From the NCBI GenBank assembly GCA_038502055.1, contig JAXRKN010000044.1, positions 3,816,001-3,880,000 on the forward strand: a stretch of DNA of 64,000 nucleotides. The letters run 5' to 3'. Origin of the DNA: Tanytarsus gracilentus (lineage: Eukaryota; Arthropoda; Insecta; Diptera; Chironomidae). This document shows positions 35,845 through 48,722 of this stretch, piece after piece; within the stretch, counting starts at the first letter, position 1; each line of letters opens with the position of its first letter. The position numbers and the translations under genes were made by a program. Below the pieces are notes generated by a model. The model saw only the letters and a list, made by a program, of their open reading frames with translations, was not told the DNA's origin and made no database searches.

Positions 35845-38800
35845 TTAATTGGTTGTTTTTGTATGACAAATTGCCGAATCACCTGCACATAGATTATATG
35901 ATGCCGCTAAAAATAGTTTTCCATTATCGCAAATGCATATTTGATAGACTTTATGATTAAGTGTTAATTGCTCATTGGAAGATTTCTCGTTGCCCTGATT
36001 GAATTGGTCTAAATTCGAAAGCAGAATTTTATCGGCATCCAATCGTATCTGTTGAAAATGGAAGGAGAAAGAGAGAAAATTATGAGCGATTGCGAAGGGT
36101 TAAAGCGAATAATTACTTACACTTCCCGATTTACTGCTGAGGATTAAATCATTCAAACTTGCACTTTCAATGCTGCCTGTAAAAAAATTGTTTAAAAATT
36201 TAGAGATTTATTTTTTAACTATGATAGTTTAAAAAAAGAATATATTTTGAAAAGTGGACAAATTAAAATTGTAAAAATTATATAAAACTTCTATGTAATT
36301 AAAATATATAAGCTTTACATAGTCTTTCTTTTATACTTCTATTTATTTAAAGTATATAACGCTTATATAAATTACTTTTTATAATAAAAACACCCATGCC
36401 TGCTTCGGAAAACACATTTTTTAAATTTTTTCCTTTTTTTTAAAATTTTTTTAAAATTAATAAAAGATTTCCGCAGCAGGCATGTGGTGTTTTTTTACAG
36501 TCATTTTTTGGTTTATGCAAAACTACGTTCAATTATTAACAAGAAAAATTATAACTTACCTGCAATGGATTGAATAAATATTTCTTGAGATGCTTTCACG
36601 TCTAAGGATCTCGTTGGCGATTCTAATTTCAAATCCTTTCCAGGTTCAGATTTCAAAATTGGTGTTTGTACCGAGTCACTAATTAGGATTTAAAATTTTC
36701 ATTTAAATTAAATGTAAAGTTATTGAAATGGAAAAGCGAACCTAAAAATTACACCACCATCTCCTTCCACCCTCAAAGCACCAGCCGAAAATTCAATCAT
36801 GGATTTATCTACACTTAGAAGAGTATTTCCTTGTATATCATTCACTTGAAATTTCTTTGCTGTGACTTCGAACCGATCATGACCTATGATTGTGAATAAA
36901 GGGGAAAATAAAGATTCAAGAAATTTCTCTCAAAGGATAAAGAAAACTTTTCATACCAATAAACATTTGATTCTGAATTTCTCCAGCATCTCGAACGTTG
37001 AATGTGAGATTTTTTGCTGATTCTGATTTATAGGAGAAAAATGGTCAATATGAGAAATCAATGTATCATGAAATAAAGAACATGATGCGATTACCAAAAG
37101 TTATGGGCTGTCCAGGTCTAATAATGTGGTGAGAGAGAATTCAAAAAAAATTAGTTGTGAAATGGGTCAATTGTTAAACATAATCTAACCTTGCTTTTAT
37201 GTGCGATGTTTTCAACTTTTCCATGATTAGTGCTGTTCCATCCACCTCTAAACCTTTGTCAACAATTTTGATGCTTCCCATTCCATTCTAGATATAAATC
37301 ATGAAATATTTAAATTTCATTAAAATCTAAATGAAAAGTGACATGTAACGCGTGTAAATAGCAAAAACTTTTTTTTTTCAAATCTAACATGGGCAAGAAG
37401 ATTTGAGTTTTATCCGGACAATAGTCCGAACACCATCGCGATTTTAACACTCGTCAAATAAATATTAATTTAACCAGTTTTTTGTGTGTTTCTCATCGTT
37501 AATTTATTTTAAAAGTGTTTATAAGTGTTCCAGCTTCAACTATACCATCAAGTTTCATCGATTAATTGCGTAAGGAAGTGAAAATGAGTGATAATTATTC
37601 ATTGTGAAATTAAATTCTTAGAATTTCACTTTCCGTATTTTTTCTCTCTCGCTCATTCTCACTTCGGAGAGTAACTCTCTCCAAATTTTTTCTTCATCAG
37701 TATCATGAAGATTTTTATTTTGATATTAATTTATTTTTTTTTTAATCATTCAGTTAAAGAATTGATAGAGAAAATATTATTAACTTAACCAGGGGGAAAT
37801 AAGCGCATTTGGATAGTTTTTTTTTTGTATAAAATTATATTTTTGAATTGTTTTGAATAGAGACATTCAGAAAAATAAGCGCATTTGGATGGTTTTCGCA
37901 AAAATGAATTTTTAGTTGTTTTGAATAGAGGAAGCAATGCTTAAGTCAGAGAGTTGAAAACTTAATTAACCTTACCAGGGGGAAATAAGCGCATTGGGAT
38001 GGTTTTTTTTTTATAAAAGTTACATTTTTGAGTTTTCTTTGAACAAATGAAACGTAGATTCAGTCAAAGAGTTGAAAGAAAAATTTATTTAACTTACAGG
38101 GGGAAATATGGGTTTTACATAAATGTTATTTTTATACTTTATGTTATAATTTTTATCAAGTTAATGACATTTTGATATCGTATTCGTTGGTATCCAACAA
38201 AACCAACTGTTAATCTTAGTGACCAGTTGAGGAAGGAAGTAGTGAGCACTTACGGACGAAAGTTGAATGACCTGTACATCCCATTCTAATCAACTAGATT
38301 AGATGGAGGAAGGTAGATGATAAACTAAACTTTTATACAATTGGTTTGACTTAATACTTTAAATTTATGTTTTATGTTTGTTTGTTTTGTAATGTGGGTG
38401 GGCCAGTTCCTAACAGTTTGTCAGGGCTGAGGAAGGTTGTAGTGACGGTAACTTTTATACAATGCCGTTAAAACCACCTTTGATTTATTTTATTTTTCTA
38501 ACTGCAATCGTAAGGTTCAGTTAACTAACCCATAATTGTGATTAGTTGGAAACACTCTATGAGTGATCACAAGACTGTTCATAATGAAAAATTTTACGTC
38601 ATGGGTTACGGCGTCCTGTTTGGTTTTTTCCGCTGGGCGTTCCATGACGACTAACATTACAAAACTCTAATAGGGGTTATTCGATCGCTAGCATGTCTTT
38701 CTCAAGACGTGGGTTGCAGCTCCCGAGGTAGGCGATTCCCGCGGGGACGTCTGCTGTTGAGGGGGAAAAAAGGGGTATTTATACTCTATTCTTAAGAGAA

Positions 38801-39697
38801 ATCTTAAGAGTTCTGCATGGTTACGTTTTTATCCTTAGCCCTGTCCTTAGCCTAAGCTTTCGAGCTCTGGAAAAGGAAATTAAAACGGGCGCGTCTTCCT
38901 GGTAACTCCAGCGTGCTACCTATTAGTAATCAATCAATCAATCAATCTAACATGGGCAAGAAGATTTAATTAGAAAATGCAAAAATTGTATGTTTTATGA
39001 AAAATTCACAATGGCAAGGAGAGAAAAAATATGAAGTTGAACGTTTGTTGAAAAAAGTTTTGCATAAAATACATTGTTATTGGAGATGAATGACACAATA
39101 AAAATGTCACGCTTCATTAATTCCCTTTAATTCTCTCTTTTTATGGAGTACATTGGCAAAGCCATCATCTTTAAATTTGAAATTTGCCTATGGTAAGGAT
39201 TTCCTATGTGCTCCATAATTTTTTTTATTATTTTTATTCATTCGGTTGCAGTAAGTACTCAGTTTGCATTGCATTGCTCATTTTTATGAACCGAGACAAG
39301 GAAAAAAAGTTGGAGAGATAAAATAAAAATTGAAAATTTTTGAAATAAAAAAAAATTGATGGTAGAATAAATTTTTCTTGAAACATTTTCAAATATCAAT
39401 TGAGAAATATTGAAAACTCAAAAAATAACTACTTAAATATTTTTAATGGTTCGTTTACAACTTAATTCAAGCCACAAACATTACCTGCGTAATTTCTAAT
39501 GCTTTCAGAATCCATAATGTGAGTGCGAGATTAATTGCAATCAAAATAACGAGGAGAAACACAATGAAGAAGAGGCAGTGCTTTCTCCATCCATACAAGA
39601 ACCCTCTGTTGCTATTAAGTCCCATCGGATGATTTTGATTTCCACCTGCAAGTCTCTGATTATTATTCTGCTCCTCAGCTAAAACCCGTTTTCCCAT
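35845..39697 (-). CDS. Scgdelta: Delta/gamma-type sarcoglycan
   Basis: Eight exons join in phase: 39697-39485, 37287-37190, 37117-37095, 37022-36957, 36883-36742, 36678-36560, 36176-36121 and 36048-35845, giving 306 aa. It is a type II membrane protein: a short cytosolic N-terminus, one membrane segment at about residues 41-64, then a long extracellular beta-rich domain with the sarcoglycan pattern (RPGQPITFESAKNLTFNVRD, HDRFEVTAKKFQV). The C-terminus carries the family's cysteine cluster (QICICDNGKL, NLCAGDSAIC). Sarcoglycans belong to the dystrophin-glycoprotein complex of muscle membrane. One ancestral insect gene stands for vertebrate gamma, delta and zeta, so the subtype label is approximate. 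The exon 5 donor (GTTCGC) is weak. The ATG follows an acceptor at 39738/39737, implying an upstream leader exon. Intron 1 carries a 1.5 kb insertion. Confidence 0.93.
36386..36497. repeat. Long-armed inverted repeat in a sarcoglycan intron
   Basis: Arms of about 27-30 bp at 36386-36412 and 36467-36497 are complementary with only a few mismatches (shared core CATGCCTGCT paired with AGCAGGCATG). They enclose a loop of about 54 bp made almost wholly of A and T. It could be a miniature inverted-repeat element or a stable hairpin in the sarcoglycan pre-mRNA. Confidence 0.75.
37746..38112. repeat. Imperfect ~80-120 bp tandem repeats inside the inserted element
   Basis: A unit containing GGGGGAAATAAGCGCATT and then GGATGGTTTT recurs at about 37791, 37870 (start altered), 37977 and 38097 (partial). 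The copies are spaced by runs that also share TTCAGTCAAAGAGTTGAAAG-like segments. The repeats lie near the 5' half of the insert. Confidence 0.75.
38928..38947 (+). repeat. (AATC)5 microsatellite tail
   Basis: Five perfect AATC units close the inserted element. The last unit overlaps the start of the right-hand flanking repeat. Confidence 0.9.
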
Positions 39698-42600
39698 GAT
39701 TTCCTGTCTTACTCTTCCTGTTCACGTGATGAATAACTGAAATTATGAGAAGCAATAATTTAATAATGATTTAAGATGATCTCAATGAAAGAGATTCATT
39801 TAAATATTTCGCACGTGAGCACACCTCTCCCGAAGGTAATGCAAACCGACCAAAATGCTAATGTAAAAAGTGTGTAAATGTAAACATAATATTTGTAACT
39901 TTAATGGACTGTTTAATGTTTCATATTTTCACATATTATGGTTGACACCATCAAATAGTTCATGCACCCCTTTTTTATCATCATGAACATGGGGCAGAAA
40001 TAAGAAACTTCTCTAAGAGATACCATCGCATACAGTTTTTGGTGACTATTTATTTTAAATATAAAATTTATGAAAACCTAAAGTGATACACTTAATTCCC
40101 ATGCGGACAATAAATTTACATGTGTACATGTTTCATATATTTTTAACTTTAATATTTTTAACACCACAAACTTCAACTATTTGAATATCATTAAATTTTT
40201 ATTCAAGGTGCTTTTGAACGAGAAATATTGCAATAGAATTTTTCTCTCTATAAATAACTCACCGGAAAATCGAAAAACTAAAATTACTTTTTATCTCAAT
40301 ATCTTTGTGTATTAATGTCGAATTTTTATCCAAAAATTTTCTGTTTACTAAAAATTTATTTATAACTTAAGGTGGTTTGAGTTTTTTTAAACCTGATTGA
40401 ATGAAAATAAATTAGTTCTAAATTTATTAAAAATGTTGTTTTATTTTCTCTTAGAAAAATATTAAATTTCTTTAGTTAGACGACTCGAGTCCGATTCACT
40501 ACTGTTTTCTTCTTTGAACTGCTCTCTTTTTTGAAAGAAAGAAAAACAAACGTACAAGTTGAAAATTTTATTAAGTCTTTGACTTAAAAAATATTTCATG
40601 GGAAAAATAAATTAAATTATTTTATTAAGTGGAAAAAATTTATGAAATATTTTGATTCAAAGAGAGATTTTTGAAGATGATTGATGGATAAAAAGTAAAT
40701 TTTTAAAAAATATTTCAACCAAGTGAAACGAGCTAAAAATCACCGAACATGCCTCTTCTTTAATTATAAATTTTTCGTGACGTCATGAAGTGCTTTTTCT
40801 TTTTTATTTTTAACTCTCTCAAGAGATTCACTCAAATTTTTTTTCTATTTGAGCTCAAAATATTTACAAATTCAATGATTTTTCCCTAAAAAATTTCATT
40901 TTTTTTGTGCACTTTTGACTTTTGCCACATACACATGAATTTCTATCAAAAGATGATTTTCGTCTTTGAATTATTATTCGTTGAATTTTTGATATCCAAA
41001 TCTAATATTCTGTTTGTAATTTTTGTATTGAACAGTGCATACATAAAGTGAAACCGAACATAATCTTATTTTCCTTCATTATTTCATTAGTTTCCATTAA
41101 CTGGCACTATCTCATTCTCTCTCGCACTGCTTCATATATAAATTTCAAACTTTACTTGTCATCATCGTCTTTTAAGGGCGACTCTTCCTCCCTAAACATA
41201 ACAAATTATTCACTTTGTGGCATTAACTTTAAGAGTGTAGATTTTTCTCTAGATGTCTTTTTGCCGTCTCCCATTAATTATTCATAATAAGAACATCATT
41301 ATTTTTCGAAAAATATAATCAACGATTTAAATATTAATGTGTTTTGAAGTGCTTTCGGAAAATTTTCATCCGCATATAATTTAATTCGTTAAAAATGTTT
41401 AGCATTTAATTCATAAGATAAAGATTTCTTTTAAATAAATTTTTTAGACCACGCGCAATTATTTAATGGAATTTCTATCATAACTTTTATGTATGTACTT
41501 TTACAACACTGTTTGGCATGTGAGAAAATGAACATTTGCCGTAAACTTCAATTATCGACACCTACTGTTTACACTCTAACAATCCAAAGGATTTGTAATT
41601 TTTTCTCTTCATTCACATGCCGATGAATTAGGGAGCAATGAAAATATCTCAAGCTTCATCTAGGTGTGTAATTGCACGTGAACTATTTTTAATTGCTTTA
41701 TGCACGAATTTAAATTTTTTTATTGCACAATTTTTTGAGGTAGTTGATTAGAAGCGGATTCAGACAGAAAATAAAAAAGTTTTATGGCGTTTCGAACTCG
41801 ATGTGTGAAAGCACGAGTATCAACTGAAGCATATGAATTCATTTTAACTTGACAACGTCTCAAGTCTGAGATCACATGTGCGCTCTTCATTTTCATGAAA
41901 ATCTTTCCAGTGTTGGCGGGAATTTTCCTCTCTCGCTTTCCATTTTCCAATTTTTTTTCGCTCTTTCAGAAATCACCACGTGCTTTAAATAATTTTATAG
42001 TTTGTTATTATCCTTTAAAAACTGAAGAAATTTAAACAATCAATCATTAAAGAAAGAGGAAATAAACATTCTTGGTTAGAATAATAATTTTTTATTTTTA
42101 GCATTTTTCGTAAAACTTTTGTGACGAGAAAAAATGTATAAAAATAATCTTCTTATCACTCTTGTGCAGAAAACATTGCATGCATCATAAGACTAAGATG
42201 ACAACATGTATAATAATTTTTTTTGTGGTCGAAATTTTTTCCTTTCATGTGAGCTTCTTTTGCACTAGAAATTTTATGTTTGGCAAGCCGCCTTAGATCT
42301 TTTGCAAAATTAATTTACACAATTTTTAAAATAATTTTTAAGTTTTAGAAAAACATGAAAATTTTCCGTCATTTTTGGCGAATTGTTGCATGACTCTATG
42401 CGTGTGTGATACACAAAAAAAATATGATACCATTAATTATAGCATTGTACTTGCTAAACGAGGGAACATGATAAGAAGATGAATGCCTTCTTTACGTGCT
42501 TTTGAATTACCTTTTACACATTTCAAACGCTTTTCCGCCACCAACATCATCATCTCTCTCACCATATCCACTACCTCAATCTTTAACTCATCAATAAATA

Positions 42601-45600
42601 ACGTGACGTGAATGTGAAGGAGAGTGAAATCAAATAATATTGAACTGTGGTGTATTAAGAGCATATTCTTGAAGTCTCACAATAATCAATTTGAAATCCA
42701 GCATATCCCTTGGTGTATTGAGAATACACAACTGATGTCATACTGAAAGCTTACTTACAACAACGTTTGTGGCAGAGCTGAAATGATTGCTTCCTTGAAT
42801 AATGCAGTTAGATTTTCTCTCACGTGTAACATAACATGCTGAATTTTGATGGATTTATTTGTGTGAAAACAAGATTGAAGATTTTCCTTTCCATCTCCTG
42901 TAAATTTTCGTGAATGAAAAAGGGGTGAGAGAGAAAATATACAACAGGTTTATTACCACAAGGGATTCGAACGATGTTTATTGTTCAATAAATAATCAAT
43001 TATTGCTAGTCTTTTTCCATTATTGCAATTTCGATCCGTTCATTCATCAAGTAAATTGTGAAAGGTGGATTTGATGAAAAAAATCTTGACTTTTGAAAAA
43101 TTTAACGGAATTTTCTAAAATTCTATAAAATGATTGAAATTTAATTTGATTAAATATTGAAACGTTAAATTTTAAATTTTCATAAAATCTCCAAAAAAAA
43201 ATTTAATACAACTTTCACCTCGAATTATCCCTCAAGGAATTTTTAATTTCTTTCTTCCTTTTGTAAGAAAGTTGCTGAAGCTAAAACAGCAGCACACATA
43301 TTGATTTGCTTTCATCGCCTCTTTTATTTACCTTCTCCCGATCCTTTTCATTTTCCTTTTTAACCATTGAAGAAAAGTAATATAGAAACTAATAAAATTT
43401 CCCTCTCTTTGGCAAATTAATTTTATGCACAATCAATTTCTGACGCGATGCTTGGTGGAAATTTGTATAAAACAAGGAAAAGGTGAATGAAAATTTTCTC
43501 TCTCTTTTATTGAACTTTAGAAAATGTGGATATAATAAGACGTTGAGTTTTTAATTAGTTTTACTTTGATTTTTATATGAATGGGAGTGGTTGAAAAGAA
43601 AAAAGATTTTTTGTGGAAATTTTAAAGATTTTTTTGCTTGTTAGTTAAAATTTTTTACTACAATCTGCATCTAGCGTGATCGCATGCAATTACTAATAAT
43701 TCTTATTTATGTGTCAAACTCATGAAATATTGATGCCTTAAGTTTTCGAGAGTGTAAAAATCCCACAGTTAATTAATTGTTGAGTTTCGTTGCTGTTTTG
43801 TGCTTTCATAGACCAAATTTATTACACACCAGTAATGACTCGCTTCAATAATGATTTATTTCTATCTAAGTTACCGAGAAATTGATTTATTTTATGTACA
43901 GCACGTGATTTTTTTCTGCTTTCTATCTTGTGATGTATAAAAAATGAGGCAATTTAATGTTAAATGCAGGAACTCAAAAATCTTAATTTACAAACTTTAC
44001 TTAAACCATTTTCTTGATAAAACTTTCAAGTAAAATTTAGTCACATGCAGAATTGACTCAAGAACATGCAAGATGCTCTCTGCCGAATGATAAAGTTCAG
44101 GATATGTGTGTGATAATTCTTATGGAACATGGCACGTCTAAAAACTTTAAATAAAGTCATGCGTATCAAAAGAAACATGCAGTTTCCATAAAGTTAAAGA
44201 GAAAGACTTACACTGCAGTTTTTTATTGCCCTTCCTTGTGAAGGAATTTTAATAATGTTTTTGAAGCATGTGCGGACGTTGAAATTTATGAATTAATGAA
44301 TTTTATTTAAAAAATATTTTAAGTTTTGATCAAAAATTTAATTCATCAAAAGCTCAAATGACTTTTCGAAAATATTCTCTAACCCAAATGGCAACCAATC
44401 AAGCTATATAAAATTTATATTCGGTTACGAACTAATTTTTGAACACTTTCTCCTCCTCTAATACAATTAAAGCTAAGTATTTTAATTTCCTTTTCATTTC
44501 CTTTTCCATTACGTTACTTCCCTCTATCTCCAACGTTCCTCTATAATTTTTATCCCTTTCATTCGAGTACATAAATTCAGAAAGCATAGTTTCACATTCT
44601 AAATAGTTTAATAAACCTATACGATGAGAAAATATTTTCCACAAAATCAATTACGTAATTGCCTTTTTTAGCTTTTTCGAGGAGACAATCTTGAGAAAAT
44701 CATCTCCAAATTCTCATTATTTTGATAGAAACGATACCCTTCTCATCATTGAGCCATGTAATTTTGTGTATTTAAGGTGTATAAGTCGAAGCGACAATAG
44801 AAAATATACAAGCCACATAATCTCTCTGTGATAAATATAATCTCATTTCTTACCGTCGAAAAAAAGAGGAAAAGATTATCGTTTTTGGCTTATGTGGTGG
44901 TTGGTTGTCTTATAATGAAATTTGTCCATTTACCTAATGAAATTCTATTGAGTGAAAAAGTTGATAAAAATATCAAACTCTGATAATGGAAGACGGATCT
45001 TTTTGTTGGGGATTTTCTTGAGTAAATTGTATTTTATTTGTTAGTTATTGATATATTTTTGGGATATTGTCAAACATTTTTGAGCGTCAATTGTTGCGAA
45101 TCAATTATTAAAAATTCTCTAATATTTTTTATTGATTATTTTTTATCAATGCAATATATTAACCATTTATGATTTTTTTGACCCTTAAATTCGATTTTTT
45201 GTAACTTTCTTATATCTTGAAAATATTTTGCAGCATCAAAAAAATTTAAAAAATGATGACACTCATTTGAAATTTTATTCCCAATCCAAAAAATGAACAA
45301 ACATAAAAGGAGACATTGCAAATATTATGACTCTCTATGTTGTCAGGTTTTCTTTCACATTTAAATGAGCACCTGTAAAAAAAACTATAGCCGTGGTGAT
45401 GAAATTGACACATTGATTGCAAGCCAATATTTGATTTAAAGCGGTGCATCGATGATTGAAAAATTAACATTTGCTGTGAGATTTTTTGGATGCATCCGGA
45501 TGAAGAAATAAAAATTCATATTTGTCATGCGATGCCGGTGTGTGGACTAAAAGGAGAAAAAGAAAATTTGCAGTTTAACAAAAAATGCGGGCTAGGAAAT

Positions 45601-48022
45601 TTTATTCTCAAAACATTTGAATGACTATTTATAGTTTTTTCATTGCAATGCATTGAAGTTTTTAAAAGGCATAAAAATCATCCATAAAAGTACATAAGAA
45701 TTATTGAAAAAACATTTAAAAATGCGGTTTTCATGTGTTTTTTGTTTCAATACGTAAAATCGCAATTCAAAAGCTTTTCTTTCTATTTTTCTCTACAAAT
45801 GAATAAATAATTGCAGTGCGATGTTGTTCAATGTGCTTTCATGTGCTCAAAAAGACCAACATCATTAAAATTTTGTTTAGGGCACTATTTAACAAAAAAA
45901 AAATCGTATTCAAGTTTTTGTCATTCATCTATTGTGTTAGCAAAGGGTTAGAAGAACTGAACTTAAAATCTTTAAAAATTATTTGAAACTTTTAAATTTT
46001 GAGAAAGCTGGTAAAGGCTTAAAAATCACATTTACACCTCAAAGTCACTTAAAATTTCAACACTAAGTCTCTAACCCTTAAAAAGTTTCGTTGTCATCGT
46101 AGACTTTTGTCTTCTCACTTTCTTTTACCGACCTTCCGTGCCAAACAGCTGAGGTTTTTCCCTGAAATTAAAAAAAAAGAGTTCTGCAAAGCACAAAAGA
46201 TTTGTGTAAATAAAAGATTTTTTAAATTAGTTTTTTTTATTAGAAAAATCAACAAAAGCGATGCTTTGTAATTCATAAAAGGTCGTTATATTTTTTTAAA
46301 TGTATTATTAAGTGCTATCAAATTCTGCCGTTAATTTTTACGCATTATTGTCAACGCAAATATTTTTCTCTCTCTTCTACATCCTGTTCCTACCATTGAC
46401 TAAATGTGACTGATAAAATAAATAAAGTGCAAAGTCATTTCAGTTAGTTAACATTCCACTGGAAGTTTTTCCTTCTCTCTCTCTTTTGCTCAACATAAAC
46501 TGAGAACGTTCAAGTACACAATACAAGACAAATCTCAATTCTTCAATTCAACTGATCGTCACATGATGATTATAATTTTTGACTGTTAAAAACTTTATTT
46601 TTTTAAATTTAATTATTTTCAATTTTTAATCTCAAATCAACCAATTTATTATCGAAAAATCATCTCCAAAATATTCCACACAAAAATTATGATTTATTTC
46701 CCTATCTAAAAGCGTCCATTTATTCTCTTTAAATTCTTTATTTAGCCGTCAATTTTTTTGCCTCTATCAAGGACATAAATTTTCTCCACGATCATCATCA
46801 ATCTATTTTTCGTGCATATTAAAGTGGAAATCAACAAATATCCGTTTTGCAAGTCACTCACATATCTTCATTTCCGAAGCACAACATTTTATGGAGGAGT
46901 TTACGTCGAAGATTAATTTGGCAATCGTTAGAATAAAATTTATCATTTAGTGTCAGAAATCTTAATATTTTTGAGGGGGGTGAATTTTTCTCTCTGCATA
47001 CAAAAACACGCAGAGATAGGATTACACATTCCTCATGTACATGCCAGACACATGAATTCTTTTTTGACACAACTTTTTCATCACGTTCGAAATAAAGGAA
47101 AACGTCCGTAAAGAATTAGAAGATGTCTTGGGAGCTCAGATTAGTTTGTAAACTTGTTCATCTTTCAATCGTGACGGAAATCATATTAAAAATATGAGAA
47201 AATCTGATACAAAAGCGTTTATGCAATATTTCATGCAATGGTCAGTTCATGGAGATAAAAAATTGTGAGAGCGACAAAATATTTTGCAATGGAAAGTTTT
47301 TGTATAAATATAAATGACGAATTTGTGCCACAACTAGCTCGCTTGATTCCCTTTCGCCACAAAATACAATTAAACTTGAAAACTTTATTCGTACCAGATT
47401 ATAAATATTTAATTATTTTAATCACGTGGTGTCTGTATGCATGAAAACCAAAATTTTAAAGGTGTATAGACGACTTTCATTACCATCCGTTAATTTGTTT
47501 GAAATTTTAAATATATTTATGATGGTTTTCTAACTTAGTTATAGATTAAAGTTTAATGAATATTTTTAGACAGGGGTTGAAGAATTAAATAAAATTAAAT
47601 TTAGCCAAATAAGTTTTAAAAAATTGAATAAAGAAACAATCGAGTGTTCAACCCCTGGTTTGAAAATTATTTCTACCTTCTTATTATCTATTGATCGTTT
47701 AAAAATTTTGCGATAATAATCTTTCACCAAAAAAAAGTCTAATTATATTTTACATGGAAATTGTACAATTTATAATGCATTCTTGATGTTTTCAAGGGTT
47801 TTAAATCTCCTCAAACACTAATCGCTTCAATATTTTTAGAACTATCTTTTATTGCCTTCCTTCCTTGTTTCCAGACTAAAATATTTTAGGCAATTTTAAA
47901 GTGATAAGTCGGAGACGGTGAAGAAGGAAATGAAAAAGTATTTAAATGACCGGCAAAGCATGTTTCTAAATTATTTGCTTTTTGAGTTGCATTGAGTAAA
48001 GTTCTGTCTAGATTTTAAAAAA
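39698..48022. other. 8.3 kb gap upstream of sarcoglycan, no gene recognised
   Basis: AT-rich sequence with no supported coding exon on either strand. Positions 39698-39736 are the sarcoglycan leader next to its 5' UTR acceptor, so part of this gap is a leader intron whose first exon I could not place. A possible TATA-like motif (TATTTAAAT at about 47939) precedes the next gene. Confidence 0.5.
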
Positions 48023-48715
48023 ATGTACAAAAATATTTTATTTCTTTTCTCTTCAATTTTAATTATTTCTGCGGTTAGTTCACAATCAGCGACAGACACA
48101 AAAAATCCCCTCGATAACAATTCACAGTTGACATACCAAAATAATATTGATGGCAAAGAGGTGAGTCATGACTCTCTTGGATTTAACCTGTCAAGTATTT
48201 TAAAATATTTTATTTTATTTTAATCCATGCAGACGCCAGTACTTCAAGCACAAGTCGCCGCTCCAACAATTTATTCAACTTTCATTCCGCAAGATGCTGT
48301 TCAGCAATACGTGAGTCAGTATGGTGCTGGATACACGGGTCAAGCTTTAGAAGGATTTCTCATTCCAACTTTCGAGCGACAAGCCGACTATGAACCTCAA
48401 CCAGTTGCCTTGCCTTCATTCGTAAGTGCATTCAGAACACTGCTTCCCGCTCCTCGATTGATTCTCGCTGTGCTAGTGAAAATCGTCACATTCGTAGCCA
48501 GTGCCGTAGGCGTTTTGTTTTTCGGTACGCTCATCTGTACACTCACTCCAATTTGCAATCCAGCATTTCCCGCTTTACTTCGCAACAATTTGAGCAAAGA
48601 GACGAAGGAAATTGTCGAAAAAATTGGGGAGGAAGTGACACCAGAGAGAATTAAACGAGCTGCTGATTTACTTAGTATGGCTGTCGCTAAATATCAGCAA
48701 TTTCAAAAGAGCTAG
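48023..48715 (+). CDS. Unrecognised small secreted or membrane protein
   Basis: Two exons, phase 0: 48023-48160 and 48233-48715, giving 206 aa. Residues 1 to about 20 are a signal peptide (MYKNILFLFSSILIISAVSS). A polar Asn/Gln/Thr-rich stretch follows, then a Tyr/Gln/Pro region (QYGAGYTGQALEGF). A hydrophobic segment lies at about 122-150 (AVLVKIVTFVASAVGVLFFG) with two Cys (148, 154) near its end. The last ~45 residues form an amphipathic, charged helix (KETKEIVEKIGEEVTPERIK). The compact structure, signal peptide and poly(A) signal two bases after the stop support a real gene. I do not recognise the family; the layout recalls small insect cuticle- or gut-associated membrane proteins, which is only an impression. 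Confidence 0.75.
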
Positions 48716-48716
48716 A

Positions 48717-48722
48717 AATAAA
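48717..48722 (+). terminator. Poly(A) signal of the secreted-protein gene
   Basis: AATAAA starts two bases after the TAG stop, predicting a 3' UTR of only about 20-30 nt. The following interval to 49358 shows AT-rich sequence with one initiator-like GTCAGTG near 48877 and no open frame. Confidence 0.55.

Larger units (their letters stand above)
37381..38967. mobile_element. Inserted element (non-LTR-like) with 24-bp target-site duplication
   Basis: Identical 24-bp direct repeats at 37381-37404 and 38944-38967 (containing TAACATGGGCAAGAAG) bracket about 1.54 kb within sarcoglycan intron 1. The right end of the insert is an (AATC)n run at 38928-38947 that merges into the repeat, which is how several non-LTR retrotransposons end. 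The last 350 bp are much richer in GC than the host. No open frame over 60 codons lies inside, so reverse transcriptase is absent: a 5'-truncated, decayed or non-autonomous copy. Read this way, the tail places its sense strand on plus, antisense to sarcoglycan. The exact 24-bp repeats suggest fairly recent insertion. Confidence 0.75.

Noticed and set aside
41048..41287. 79-codon plus-strand open frame
   Set aside because: Begins at GTG, has no ATG-based start, no recognisable motif and no flanking exons.
42960..42990. GGGATTCGAACG, resembling the complement of a tRNA T-loop
   Set aside because: The flanking bases do not pair as a T stem and no acceptor or anticodon arm can be built on the minus strand.
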